Source of the DNA: Comamonadaceae bacterium
Lineage (GTDB): Bacteria; Pseudomonadota; Gammaproteobacteria; Burkholderiales; Burkholderiaceae_C
Length of the DNA stretch: 37,696 nt
Assembly (NCBI GenBank): GCA_004144865.1
Contig: SEAY01000087.1
Coordinates: 1 to 37,696, forward strand
Direction: 5' to 3'
This document shows, one piece after another, positions 22,658-31,560 of this stretch. Below the pieces are notes generated by a model, which was not told the DNA's origin, ran no database searches, and saw only the letters and a list, made by a program, of their open reading frames with translations. The first letter of the stretch is position 1. Every line of letters begins with the position of its first letter. The translations under genes and the position numbers were made by a program.

Positions 22658-24457
22658 ATGCGATGGCCCACGGCCGGGTCGCTGGCGCGCCTTGCGCTGG
22701 CGTGGCTGTGCGCCTGTACCGCGGCCTGGGCCCAGCCGGGCGAGGTCGTGCCGCTCACGGACCGGCAACCGCAGCTCGAGGCTGCCCCGCTGGCGCGCGC
22801 CTGGGTCGACCCGCGGGGCGACGCCGGCATCGAACAGGTCACGCGGGGCGCCATCGCACGCTCCTTCCAGCCCGTCCCCCCCGGCACCGTGTGGAAGCTG
22901 CCGCCCGAAGGCGCGCTGTGGCTGCACCTGCGCCTGCAGCGCACCGCGGGCGCGCGGCATGACTGGCTGTTGAAGCTCCCCATGCCCGTCCTCGACCGGG
23001 TGACCGTGTACCAGCAGGACGCCTTCGACTGGCGCGCCGACACCGCCGGCGACACCCTGCCCGTGCAGCAATGGCCCGAGCGGGGGCGCTACCCGATCTT
23101 CCGCCTCGACTTGCCGGCCGGCGAGGCGCGCGACGTGTACGTGCGCATCCAGCATGCGACGCCCGCGCGGTTCCCGGTGGAGCTGGTCACCGCCGCGCAC
23201 CACAGCCAGTGGCTGCAGGTGGAGTACCTCGGCCTGGGCGCGGCCTTCGGGGCGCTGCTGCTGCTGATCGCCGGCTGCCTGGCCAAGGGCTGGGTGTACC
23301 GCGACCGCGAATTCGCCTGGTATGCGCTCTACGCGGGCGTCACCAGCCTGGCGGTCGCCAGCTTCACCGGCGTCGCCGCCCACTTGCTGTGGCCCGGCTT
23401 CGGCGGCCTGGCGGATGCGCCGACCCCGATGCTCGCCTGCGCCGCCGTCGGGGCGGCCATGCTCTTCGTGCGCAACACCCTCGGCCTGCGCCGCCGGCTG
23501 CCGCTGCAGGACCGGCTGGTGCTCGGCCTGGGGATCGCCGGCCTGGTCATCGCATGGCTGCCGGCCTTCACGTCCAAGGCGTTCCACCTGCCGGTGGTCG
23601 GCCTGTACGTCACCATCGGCACCCTGACGGCCGTGCTGGTGTCCACGCTCGCGTGGCGCCGGGGCGACGCCGTCGGCGGCTGGATCTTCGCCGCCCAGCT
23701 GCCCATGGTCGTGTCCGTGATCGCCACGGTGTTCCGGGTGCTGGGCTGGGCCGACTTCCCCTTCGTCTCGCAAACCCTGGTGGTGCTGGCGCTCACCATC
23801 GAGGTGCCGCTGCTGCTGGTGGCCCTCTTCATGCGCTCGCGCGACCGCCACAGCGCGGAAGTGCGGGAGCAGGCGCTGACCACGCACGACGCGCTGACCG
23901 GCCTGCTGGCGCCGCACCTGTTCCACGACCGCCTGTGCCAGGTGGTGGCGCGATTCCGCCGCGAACAGCAGAACGCCGCGGTGATGTACATCGACCTGGT
24001 GAACCACCCGCGCATCCGCGACGTGTACGGCAGCGCGGTGGCGGAGCAGAGCCTGCTGCGCAGCGTGATCAAGCTGCGCCGCCTGCTGCGCGACGTGGAC
24101 ACGGTCAGCCGCGTGGGCGAAGCGCGCTTCGGCGTGATCCTGGAAGGCGCCACCTCCCGCACCTCGGTGATGGAGCGCGCGACGCGGCTGATCGCCGCCG
24201 GCCTGATGCCCCTGCCCGGGTTGAAGCCGGACGTGACGCTGCAGTTCCACGTGGCCGCGCTGCTCCTGGGCGAGCGGCCGATGGAGGCCGAGGAGGTGCA
24301 GCAAGCGCTGGCCGCGCAGCTGGCGAAGATGTCGCCGCGCACGCGCCGGCCGATCCGCTTCCTGCAGGCGGAACAGCCGGCCGCCTCGGAGCCCGGCGAA
24401 TCGGCCTTCCCCGTCGACCTCGACGTGGGCGGCGCCGAGTCCGAACTCCCGGCCTAG
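22658..24457 (+). CDS. 7TM-DISM membrane protein with degenerate GGDEF domain
   Basis: A 599-residue signalling-type protein. It has a signal peptide (about 1-25, ending AAWAQ), a periplasmic sensor region (25-190) of the 7TMR-DISM extracellular type, seven membrane helices (about 195-400), and a cytoplasmic GGDEF-like domain (410-560: LTTHDALTGLLAPHLFHDRL, then MYIDLVNHPRIRD). The catalytic GGDEF signature is replaced by RVGEARFGVI, so diguanylate cyclase activity is unlikely; a c-di-GMP-binding or purely scaffolding role is possible. A low-complexity tail follows. The ATG at 22658 leaves 31 bases to the divergent ychF start; an earlier in-frame ATG overlaps ychF. Confidence 0.87.
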   Translation: MRWPTAGSLARLALAWLCACTAAWAQPGEVVPLTDRQPQLEAAPLARAWVDPRGDAGIEQVTRGAIARSFQPVPPGTVWKLPPEGALWLHLRLQRTAGARHDWLLKLPMPVLDRVTVYQQDAFDWRADTAGDTLPVQQWPERGRYPIFRLDLPAGEARDVYVRIQHATPARFPVELVTAAHHSQWLQVEYLGLGAAFGALLLLIAGCLAKGWVYRDREFAWYALYAGVTSLAVASFTGVAAHLLWPGFGGLADAPTPMLACAAVGAAMLFVRNTLGLRRRLPLQDRLVLGLGIAGLVIAWLPAFTSKAFHLPVVGLYVTIGTLTAVLVSTLAWRRGDAVGGWIFAAQLPMVVSVIATVFRVLGWADFPFVSQTLVVLALTIEVPLLLVALFMRSRDRHSAEVREQALTTHDALTGLLAPHLFHDRLCQVVARFRREQQNAAVMYIDLVNHPRIRDVYGSAVAEQSLLRSVIKLRRLLRDVDTVSRVGEARFGVILEGATSRTSVMERATRLIAAGLMPLPGLKPDVTLQFHVAALLLGERPMEAEEVQQALAAQLAKMSPRTRRPIRFLQAEQPAASEPGESAFPVDLDVGGAESELPA

Positions 24458-25308
24458 TCGAACTTCCAGTCGGCGCTGACCGGCTGGCCCACGCGCAGCG
24501 TGTGCCCGTCGCCTTCCACCACGATGGCGTTCATCGCGAAGGTCACGCCGCGGTCGCCGCGCCGGTAGCCCTGCAGCGTGTCGGTGACGACGGGATCCAC
24601 CTCGCCGGTGGCGGGATCCACGTTGGGGATGGGGCAGCGGGCGCAGGGCTTCACGGCGCGCAGCTGCGCCTCGCCATCGCCCGTCGCGATGCGCATGAGG
24701 CCAAGGCGGTCCTCGTCGTGCGCCTCGATGCCGGAGAGCACGATGTTGGGCCGGAAGCGCTCGATGCCGACGGGTTCGCGGCCGGCGGCGCGCAGCTTGT
24801 CATTGAGCAGGTCCAGCGAGGCGGTGCTCGCCACCAGCACCGGGTAGCCATCGCTGAACTGGTTGGGCGCCTCGGCGCCGCCGGTCCATTTCCGGTCCGA
24901 CAGGCGGCGGTAGTCCGGGTCGAAGCGCACCAGGCGCAGCTTGCGGCCCAGGAAGTCGGAGAACCATTGCGCCGCCACGTTGCCCATGTCGAAGGCGGGC
25001 ACCTCGTCGTCCCACAGGCGCACCTTCACCGCCTCTTCCACGGTATCGATCGAGAGGTGCAGGGCCAGCATGCCGGGGGCGCGCAGCACCACCTCGGTGA
25101 GCTTCAGCTGCGGCCGCACCAGGGCCATGCGGGGCAGTTCGCGCTGCGTGACGAAGGTGCCCTGCTCGTCCACCACCATCCAGGCGCGGTCCAGGTCCAG
25201 GCCGGTCTCGGTGAGCAGGGCCTCCTTCAGCTCGATCCCCGCGCAGGACTTCACGGGATAGACGAAAAGGCGCTCGATGCGGGCGGTGACGTCGGGTGCG
25301 TTGCTCAT
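24454..25308 (-). CDS. MOSC-domain protein (YcbX-like)
   Basis: A 284-residue protein with an N-terminal beta-barrel domain (RIERLFVYPVKSCAGIEL near 10-27) and a C-terminal MOSC domain with RFRPNIVLSG and the conserved cysteine in VKPCARCPIPNVDP (near 218-231). Relatives include E. coli YcbX, which works with a reductase on N-hydroxylated compounds and binds molybdenum cofactor. The 3' end overlaps the convergent gene stop by 4 bases. No partner gene is visible next to it. Confidence 0.92.
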   Translation of the reverse strand: MSNAPDVTARIERLFVYPVKSCAGIELKEALLTETGLDLDRAWMVVDEQGTFVTQRELPRMALVRPQLKLTEVVLRAPGMLALHLSIDTVEEAVKVRLWDDEVPAFDMGNVAAQWFSDFLGRKLRLVRFDPDYRRLSDRKWTGGAEAPNQFSDGYPVLVASTASLDLLNDKLRAAGREPVGIERFRPNIVLSGIEAHDEDRLGLMRIATGDGEAQLRAVKPCARCPIPNVDPATGEVDPVVTDTLQGYRRGDRGVTFAMNAIVVEGDGHTLRVGQPVSADWKFD

Positions 25309-25374
25309 GGAAGGTGGGAAGGGTCGCGAACAGGGTGCCACCCGGGATTGTGCCCGGCTCCTACAATGCCCCTC

Positions 25375-26508
25375 ATGGCCGCCCCCCTCGACGTTTGTAT
25401 CCGCGGCGCAGGCATCGTCGGCCGCACGCTGGCGCTGCTGCTGGCGCGTGACCGCCTTCGCGTCGGGCTCGTGGACACCCAGCCGGTCCCCGGCTCCGGC
25501 CACTCCGACGTGCGCGCCTACGCCCTGAACGCCGCTTCGCGCGAGCTGCTGCTGCGCCTGCGCGCCTGGCCCGAGGACAGTCACTCCACCCCCGTGCTGG
25601 GCATGGAGGTCCACGGCGACGAGGGCGGGCAGGTGCACTTCTCCGCCGGCGCGGAGAAGGTGCCGGCGCTGGCCTGGATCGTGGAAGTCGAGCCCCTGCA
25701 GGCGCGGCTGGCCGAGGCGGTGCGCTACCAGCCGCAGGTCGAAGTGCTCTCCGAGCCCCGCCCGGCGGAACTGACCATCGTGTGCGAAGGCCGCGCGAGC
25801 GCCACCCGGGCGGAGTTCGGCGTGCAGTTCGAGGTGGCTTCCTATCCCCAACGCGGCATCGCCGCGCGGCTGCAGTGTGAGAAACCGCACGGTGCGATCG
25901 CCCGCCAGTGGTTCGAGGACGGCAACATCCTCGCCCTGCTGCCTTTGGGCGGGAGCACGGGGAACTCCGTGGCCTTGGTGTGGTCCGTCCAGGAGCCGCG
26001 CGCCGAAGAGCTGCTGGGCCTTCCGGCCGAGGAATTCCAGGCGCGGCTGCAGCAGGCCTGCGGCCATGCCCTCGGGCGCATGACGCTCCTCACGGACCGG
26101 CAGGCCTGGCCGCTGCAGCGGGCCCAGGCCGACCGCTGGTGCGGCGCGGGCTGGGTGCTGGCCGGCGACGCGGCCCACAACGTGCACCCGCTGGCGGGAC
26201 AGGGGCTGAACCTGGGGCTGGCGGACGCGGAGGAACTGGCGCGCGTCCTGCACGAGCGCGAGTACTGGCGGCCGCTGGGGGACGAGAAGCTGCTGCGCCG
26301 CTACGAGCGCGCGCGCAAGGGCGACGTCCTCGCCATGGCGTGGACGACCGACGGCCTGCAGCAGCTGTTCGCGCAGCCGGCGGAGCCCTGGGCCCTGCTG
26401 CGCAACTGGGGCATGCGCGGTTTCGACCGCAGCGGGCCGGTGAAGCGTTGGGTGGTGCGGCAGGCCATGGGGCATGCACGCAATCTCTTGAGAACGGGAA
26501 GAACATGA
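25375..26508 (+). CDS. UbiH/VisC-family FAD-dependent monooxygenase
   Basis: A 377-residue flavoprotein. The FAD dinucleotide motif is GAGIVGRTLALLLARD (11-26), and the GD motif is VLAGDAAHNVHPLAGQGLNLG, given as LAGDAAHNVHP and AGQGLNLGLADAEEL. These place it in the ubiquinone-biosynthesis hydroxylase group (UbiH, UbiI, UbiF, UbiM and VisC); the position on the ring cannot be told from sequence alone. An ATG 9 bases earlier (25366) is an alternative start. Its stop overlaps the dsbC start (ATGA), a common gene pair in Burkholderiales. Confidence 0.88.
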   Translation: MAAPLDVCIRGAGIVGRTLALLLARDRLRVGLVDTQPVPGSGHSDVRAYALNAASRELLLRLRAWPEDSHSTPVLGMEVHGDEGGQVHFSAGAEKVPALAWIVEVEPLQARLAEAVRYQPQVEVLSEPRPAELTIVCEGRASATRAEFGVQFEVASYPQRGIAARLQCEKPHGAIARQWFEDGNILALLPLGGSTGNSVALVWSVQEPRAEELLGLPAEEFQARLQQACGHALGRMTLLTDRQAWPLQRAQADRWCGAGWVLAGDAAHNVHPLAGQGLNLGLADAEELARVLHEREYWRPLGDEKLLRRYERARKGDVLAMAWTTDGLQQLFAQPAEPWALLRNWGMRGFDRSGPVKRWVVRQAMGHARNLLRTGRT

Positions 26509-27284
26509 AATCGAATGCCATCCGCAGCGCGCTGGCCGGCAGCCTGATGGCGCTGGGCCTGGTGTCCGGTGCGGCCTCCGACAACAAGGCGCCGACGGCG
26601 GCCAACGCGGCCGCGCAGGTGCCGGCGGCGGTGGAAAGCACGCTGCGCAAGGTGCTGCCCGAGCGCATCCCGCAGCTGGGCGCGCTGGACGAGGTGCGCC
26701 GCGCCCCGGTGCCCGGCCTGTACGAGGTGCGCGTCGGCTCCGACATCTTCTACACCGACGCCGAGGGCAACTTCCTGGTCAACGGCGAGATCATCGATAC
26801 GCGCGCGCGGCGCAACCTCACCGAGGAACGGGTCGAGAAGCTGCTGGCCGTCGATTTCGCCAAGCTGCCGCTGAAGGACGCGTTCGTCATGGTGCGCGGC
26901 GACGGCAAGCGCAAGCTGGCGGTGTTCGAGGATCCCAACTGCGGCTACTGCAAGCGCTTCGAGCGCGACCTGCAGAGCGTGGACCACGTCACCGTCTACA
27001 CCTTCCTCTACCCGATCCTCGGGCCGGACTCCAACGACAAGTCGCGCAACATCTGGTGCGCGAAGGACAAGGGCAAGTCCTGGCTCGACTGGATGCTGCG
27101 CAACCAGACGCCGGCGCGCGCCGATGCGTCCTGCGACACCGGGGCCCTGATGCGCAACGTCGAATTCGGCAAGCGCCACAAGATCACGGGCACGCCCACG
27201 CTGATCTTCGCCGACGGCTCCCGCGTTCCCGGCGCGATTCCCGCGGCCGAGATCGAGAAGCTGCTGGCGAACGGCGGCAAGTGA
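26505..27284 (+). CDS. dsbC: DsbC-family periplasmic thiol:disulfide isomerase
   Basis: A 259-residue protein. After a signal-like N-terminus (ALAGSLMALGLVSGAAS), the N-terminal dimerisation domain includes VPGLYEVRVGSDIFYTDAEG. The thioredoxin domain has the active site NCGYCKRF (C146, C149), a second cysteine pair (C183 and C211, approximate) as in DsbC, and the cis-proline loop ITGTPTLIFADG. Known role: isomerises wrong disulfides in the periplasm, kept reduced by DsbD. It is coupled to the upstream hydroxylase and to the downstream peptidase by four-base overlaps. Confidence 0.92.
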   Translation: MKSNAIRSALAGSLMALGLVSGAASDNKAPTAANAAAQVPAAVESTLRKVLPERIPQLGALDEVRRAPVPGLYEVRVGSDIFYTDAEGNFLVNGEIIDTRARRNLTEERVEKLLAVDFAKLPLKDAFVMVRGDGKRKLAVFEDPNCGYCKRFERDLQSVDHVTVYTFLYPILGPDSNDKSRNIWCAKDKGKSWLDWMLRNQTPARADASCDTGALMRNVEFGKRHKITGTPTLIFADGSRVPGAIPAAEIEKLLANGGK

Positions 27285-29035
27285 TCGCGGCGCGTCCAGC
27301 CGGCCCGCACTACCGGGTCGAGGCGGCGGATCCCGCCGCGCACCTGTTCCAGGTCACGCTCACCGTGACGCAGCCGCAGGCCGGGCAGCGCGTTTCGCTG
27401 CCCGCGTGGATCCCCGGCAGCTACCTGGTGCGCGAATTCGCCCGGCACCTGCAGAGGCTCACCGCGCGGCAGGACGGCCGCCCGGTCGCCATCCAGCAGG
27501 TCGACAAGGCCACCTGGCAGGTGGAGTGCGTGCCGTCGAGCCCGCTGGTGCTGTCGTACGAGGTCTATGCCTTCGACAACTCGGTGCGCACCGCGTGGCT
27601 GGACAGCCAGCGCGGTTTTTTCAACGGCACCAGCCTGTGCCTGCGCGTGCACGGCCAGGCGCAGGAGCCGCACGAGCTGGAACTGGTCGCGCCGCGCGCG
27701 TACCCGCACTGGGAAGCGGCCACCGGGCTGGAGCCGCTGAAGACCGGCAAGCGCGGCTTCGGTACCTACGTGGCCGGGGACTACGACGAACTGGTCGACT
27801 GCCCGGTGGAGCTCGGTGCCTTCCACAGCGCCGAGTTTCGCGCCGGCGGCGTGCCGCACCGGCTGGTGGTGGCGGGCGCGACGGCCGGCTTCGACGCCGA
27901 CCGGTTCGCCGCCGACGTGCAGCGCATCTGCGAGCACCAGATCCGCTTCTGGCACGAACGCAGGCGGCCGCCCTTCAAGTCCTACCTGTTCATGCTGAAC
28001 GCCGTGGACGACGGGTACGGCGGGCTCGAGCACCGCAACTCCACCGCGCTGATCTGTTCGCGCCGCGACCTGCCGCGCGTGGGCGAAGCGCGCCTCTCCG
28101 ACGGCTACGTGACGCTGATGGGCCTGATCAGCCACGAGTACTTCCACACCTGGAACGTCAAGCGGTTGCGGCCGGCGGAATTCGCGCACTACGAATACGC
28201 CGGCGAGAACTACACGCAGCTGCTCTGGTTCTTCGAGGGCTTCACCAGCTACTACGACGACCTGCTGCTCAAGCGCGCCGGCCTGATCGACGAAGCCACC
28301 TACCTGAAGCTGCTCACCAAGACCTGCAACCAGGTGCTGCAGACGCCGGGGCGCGAAGTGCAGTCGGTGGCGCAGGCGAGCTTCGATGCCTGGGTGAAGT
28401 ACTACCGGCAGGACGAGAACACCGCCAACGCCACCGTGAGCTACTACACAAAGGGCGCGCTGGTTGCGCTGTGCTTCGACCTCACGCTGCGGCAGGAAGG
28501 GCGCACCAACCTCGACGAGGTGATGCGCGCGCTGTGGGCGCGCTGCAAGGGCGGCCCGATGGCCGAGGCGGATTTCGCCGCCGTGCTCAAGGAGCTGGGC
28601 GGCCGCGCGTTCACGCGCGAGCTGGCCGCGTGGGTGCACGGCACGCGCGAACTGCCGCTGAAGGAGCTGCTGGAACAGCACGGCGTGCAGGTGATGGAAG
28701 AGCCGGCGCAGCTGCAGCAGCGCCTGGGCGTGCGCGTGACCGAGACGCAGGGCATCGTGCTCAAGAACGTGCTGCGCGGCGGCGCGGCCGAACAGGCCGG
28801 CTTCGCCGCCAACGACGAATGGGTGGGCGTGGAGGTCGCGGGCGCGGCCTGGCGCCTCACCAAGCTCGACGACCTCATGCTCTACGCGGGCAGCCACCGC
28901 AAGGTGACGGCGCTGGTCGCCCGCGACCGCAGGCTGCTGCGGCTGGACCTTTCCATCCCCGCTTCCGTCACCACCTGGCGGCTCGTGCTGCGCGATGCCG
29001 CGCGCGTGCAGCAGTGGCTCGCCGCACCCCACTGA
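27281..29035 (+). CDS. M61-family metallopeptidase with PDZ domain
   Basis: A 584-residue protein of the M61 glycyl aminopeptidase family. The zinc site is HEYFH in LISHEYFHTWNVKRLRP, near residue 286-290, with the third ligand glutamate downstream in the LLWFFEGFTSYYDD stretch. The C-terminal part (about 490-565) resembles a PDZ domain (GVRVTETQGIVLKNVLRGGAAEQAG). The start is GTG overlapping the dsbC stop as GTGA; this reading removes 75 out-of-context residues of a longer open frame. There is no signal peptide, so it is likely cytoplasmic. Confidence 0.9.
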   Translation: MIAARPAGPHYRVEAADPAAHLFQVTLTVTQPQAGQRVSLPAWIPGSYLVREFARHLQRLTARQDGRPVAIQQVDKATWQVECVPSSPLVLSYEVYAFDNSVRTAWLDSQRGFFNGTSLCLRVHGQAQEPHELELVAPRAYPHWEAATGLEPLKTGKRGFGTYVAGDYDELVDCPVELGAFHSAEFRAGGVPHRLVVAGATAGFDADRFAADVQRICEHQIRFWHERRRPPFKSYLFMLNAVDDGYGGLEHRNSTALICSRRDLPRVGEARLSDGYVTLMGLISHEYFHTWNVKRLRPAEFAHYEYAGENYTQLLWFFEGFTSYYDDLLLKRAGLIDEATYLKLLTKTCNQVLQTPGREVQSVAQASFDAWVKYYRQDENTANATVSYYTKGALVALCFDLTLRQEGRTNLDEVMRALWARCKGGPMAEADFAAVLKELGGRAFTRELAAWVHGTRELPLKELLEQHGVQVMEEPAQLQQRLGVRVTETQGIVLKNVLRGGAAEQAGFAANDEWVGVEVAGAAWRLTKLDDLMLYAGSHRKVTALVARDRRLLRLDLSIPASVTTWRLVLRDAARVQQWLAAPH

Positions 29036-30087
29036 AGCTGGCGCTGCTCGCGGCGCTGGTGCTGCTGGTCCACCTGCTCGCGCTGGAATGGCTGGGCCGG
29101 CAGGCCGATGCGATCTCGGGCCTGCGCGACATGGCGCCGGTGTTCTTCACCCGCATGCTCCAGCCGCAGGCGCCGCCGCCGGTGGTGGCGCAGGCACCTG
29201 CGCCACCGCCCGCGCGGCCGAAGCCGCGCGCGGCGCCCCGGCCCAGGCCCAAGGCGTCGGAGCCGCAGCAGGCCGAGCCGGCTCCCACCCCGCCGCCGGT
29301 GACCGTGGCCGAGGCGCCCCCCGAACCGCCGGTGGTGCCACCCGAGCCGCCCCCGCAGCTGACGGTCCCGCCGGCGGAGCCTCCTGTCGCCAGCCCCCCG
29401 GCCGGCGCCGCGTCTGCCCCGGCGCTGGCTGCTCACGAACGCCCGCTGGACACCTGGCCCACGGACACCCGCCTCACCTACCGCCTCACCGGCCACTGGC
29501 GCGGCCCGCTGTTCGGCGACGCGCGCGTGCTGTGGCAGCGCGAGGGCGAGCAGTACCAGGTGCGGCTGGACGTGAAAGTGCAACCGCTCTTCACCCAGGT
29601 GTTCACCAGCCAGGGCGAGGTGAGTCCGGCGGGACTGGTGCCGCGCATCTACGAGGAGCTGCGGCCCGGCAAGCGGCGCTACGCCCACCTGGGCGACGAA
29701 GTGGTGCTGCTGGAGAAAGGCAGGACGGCGAAGCGCCCCGCGGGCGTGCAGGACACCGCCAGCCAGTTCGTGGAGCTGACGCATCGCTTCGCCACCGGGC
29801 GCGACGTGCTGGAGGTGGGCCGCACCGTGACGATCTGGCTGGCGCGCCCCGGCAACGTGGATCGCTGGACCTACGACGTCGTGGCGCTGGAGACGCTGCA
29901 GACGCCGCTGATGGGCGACGTGCAGGCCTACCACCTCAAGCCGCGCCCGATCGCCAACCCGCGCGGCAACATCACCGCGGAGATGTGGTTCGCCCCCAGC
30001 CTGCAGTACCTGCCGGTGCGCATCAAGGTGGTGATGGGCGACGAGGCGCACCTCGACCTGGTGGTGGATCAGATCGAGCAGCGCTAG
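29014..30087 (+). CDS. DUF3108 protein with N-terminal anchor and proline-rich linker
   Basis: A 357-residue protein. It has one N-terminal membrane anchor (LKLALLAALVLLVHLLALEW), a proline- and alanine-rich linker (about 45-130), and a C-terminal DUF3108 domain (LTYRLTGHWRGPLFGDARV onward, with YDVVALETLQTPLMGDVQAYHL). This arrangement resembles TonB-like periplasmic proteins, and I see no enzyme motif. The start is uncertain: GTG at 29014 overlaps the upstream gene by 22 bases, and a CTG at 29032 is possible. It follows the M61 gene in the same operon. Confidence 0.82.
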   Translation: MARRTPLKLALLAALVLLVHLLALEWLGRQADAISGLRDMAPVFFTRMLQPQAPPPVVAQAPAPPPARPKPRAAPRPRPKASEPQQAEPAPTPPPVTVAEAPPEPPVVPPEPPPQLTVPPAEPPVASPPAGAASAPALAAHERPLDTWPTDTRLTYRLTGHWRGPLFGDARVLWQREGEQYQVRLDVKVQPLFTQVFTSQGEVSPAGLVPRIYEELRPGKRRYAHLGDEVVLLEKGRTAKRPAGVQDTASQFVELTHRFATGRDVLEVGRTVTIWLARPGNVDRWTYDVVALETLQTPLMGDVQAYHLKPRPIANPRGNITAEMWFAPSLQYLPVRIKVVMGDEAHLDLVVDQIEQR

Positions 30088-30102
30088 GCACCGGACCCTG
30101 TC

Positions 30103-30177
30103 ATTGCGGGTTCGACCCGCAATCCATGCAAGGCTTGCACATCCACCGCGGCATGGATCCCGGGTCGAGCCCGGGAT
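30103..30177. terminator. Two inverted repeats between convergent genes
   Basis: The first, 30103-30123, has arms ATTGCGGGT and ACCCGCAAT around a 3-base loop. The second, 30157-30177, has arms ATCCCGGG and CCCGGGAT around a 5-base loop. They lie 15 and 69 bases past the DUF3108 stop, between two converging genes, and may act as terminators in either direction. No long T-run is present. The second belongs to a palindrome type common between genes in proteobacteria. Confidence 0.5.
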
Positions 30178-30258
30178 GACAACCCTTTACTGGGATGACG
30201 ACCCTTTGCCCGGGATGACAACCCTTTACTGGGATGACGACCCTTTGCCCGGGATGAC
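30170..30258. repeat. Tandem 39-base repeat, about 2.3 copies
   Basis: A 39-base unit (30170-30208 and 30209-30247) is repeated exactly, followed by the first 11 bases of a third copy. Each unit is itself two near-repeats of the form GGGATGAC(A/G)ACCCTTT(A/G)C. It adjoins the palindrome at 30157-30177 and ends 7 bases before the paaK stop. It looks like a small slippage-expanded intergenic repeat, without spacers and therefore not a CRISPR. Confidence 0.85.
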
Positions 30259-30264
30259 AGCGTC

Positions 30265-31560
30265 TCAGAGCTTCCTCTGGTCCACCACCCGCTTCGCCTT
30301 GCCCAGGCTGCGCTCTATGCCGCCGCAGGGCCGCAGGTCGATGTGAGCGGTGGTTCCGATGTAGACCTTGATCTCGTGCGCGAGGCGTTCGGCCGCGTTC
30401 ACCACGTCGTGGTGCCCGGGGTGCAGCCCCATGCCGCACTCCACCGCCACCGTGAGCGCGTCGAGCGGCCCCTCGCGCGTGAGGATGCACTGGTAGTGCG
30501 GCGAGAGCACTTCCTGCTTGAGGATCAGCTCCTCGATCTGCGTGGGAAACACGTTCACGCCGCGCACGATCATCATGTCGTCGCTGCGCCCCGTGATCTT
30601 CTCCATGCGCCGCATGGTGCGCGCGGTGCCGGGCAGCAGGCGCGTGAGGTCGCGCGTGCGGTAGCGGATCACCGGCAGCGCCTCCTTGGTGAGGCTGGTG
30701 AAGACCAGTTCGCCCAGCTCGCCGTCAGCCACGGGTTCGCCGGTTTCGGGATCGACAATCTCGGGATAGAAGTGGTCCTCCCAGATCGTCGGCCCGTCCT
30801 TCGTCTCCACGCACTCGTTGGCCACGCCCGGGCCCATCACCTCGGACAATCCGTAGATGTCCACCGCATCGATGCCCATGCGCTGCTCGATCTTGGCGCG
30901 CATGTCGTTGGTCCAGGGCTCGGCGCCGAAGATGCCCAGGCGCAGGCCGGACTCGCGCGGATCCAGCCCCTGGCGCTCGAATTCGTCGGCGATCGCCAGC
31001 ATGTAGCTGGGGGTCACCATGATGATGTCGGGCCGGAAGTCGTGGATCAACTGCACCTGGCGCTCGGTCTGGCCGCCGCCGAAAGGCACCACGGTGAGCC
31101 CCAGCTTCTCGGCGCCGTAGTGCGCGCCCAGGCCGCCGGTGAAGAGGCCATAGCCGTAGCTCACGTGCACCATGTCGCCGGGACGCGCGCCCGCCGCGCG
31201 GATGCTGCGCGCCATCACGAGCGACCAGGTGTCGATGTCGTTCTTCGTGTACGCCACCACCGTGGGCTTGCCGGTGGTGCCGCTGGAGGCGTGGATGCGC
31301 ACGCACTGCTCGCGCGGCACGGCCAGCATGCCGAAGGGATAGCCCTCGCGCAGGTCGGCCTTGCTGGTGAAGGGAAACTTGCGCAGGTCCGCCAGCGTGC
31401 GCAGGTCCTCCGGATGCAGGCCGTGCTGGTCGAACTTGCGGCGGTAGGCCGGCGAGTGCGCGTAGGCGTGCTGCAGCGTCTGCTTCAGGCGCTTGAGCTG
31501 CAGCGCGCGCAGCTCGTCGATGCCCGCCCGCTCGATGGGCTCCAGTGGAAAGGCGCTCAT
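30265..31560 (-). CDS. paaK: Phenylacetate-CoA ligase
   Basis: A 431-residue member of the PaaK branch of AMP-forming acyl-CoA ligases. The phosphate loop is ASSGTTGKPTVVAYT (near 98-112), followed by the YGYGLFTGGLGAHYG signature, VDIYGLSEVMGPG, and MIVRGVNVFPTQIEE, with the C-terminal catalytic lysine in LGKAKRV. Known role: makes phenylacetyl-CoA, the first step of the paa pathway. Length matches the family. It overlaps the upstream paaI stop by four bases. The paaABCDE oxygenase genes are not in the window. Confidence 0.95.
   Translation of the reverse strand: MSAFPLEPIERAGIDELRALQLKRLKQTLQHAYAHSPAYRRKFDQHGLHPEDLRTLADLRKFPFTSKADLREGYPFGMLAVPREQCVRIHASSGTTGKPTVVAYTKNDIDTWSLVMARSIRAAGARPGDMVHVSYGYGLFTGGLGAHYGAEKLGLTVVPFGGGQTERQVQLIHDFRPDIIMVTPSYMLAIADEFERQGLDPRESGLRLGIFGAEPWTNDMRAKIEQRMGIDAVDIYGLSEVMGPGVANECVETKDGPTIWEDHFYPEIVDPETGEPVADGELGELVFTSLTKEALPVIRYRTRDLTRLLPGTARTMRRMEKITGRSDDMMIVRGVNVFPTQIEELILKQEVLSPHYQCILTREGPLDALTVAVECGMGLHPGHHDVVNAAERLAHEIKVYIGTTAHIDLRPCGGIERSLGKAKRVVDQRKL

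Noticed and set aside
23071-26508. A 1145-codon open frame on the plus strand
   Set aside because: It is a shadow frame over the 7TM-DISM gene and antisense to the MOSC gene. Only its last part, from 25375, is real and is the UbiH-family gene.
30170-30258. CRISPR array
   Set aside because: The repeats are directly adjacent with no unique spacers, and the only cas-like gene is 17 kb away.
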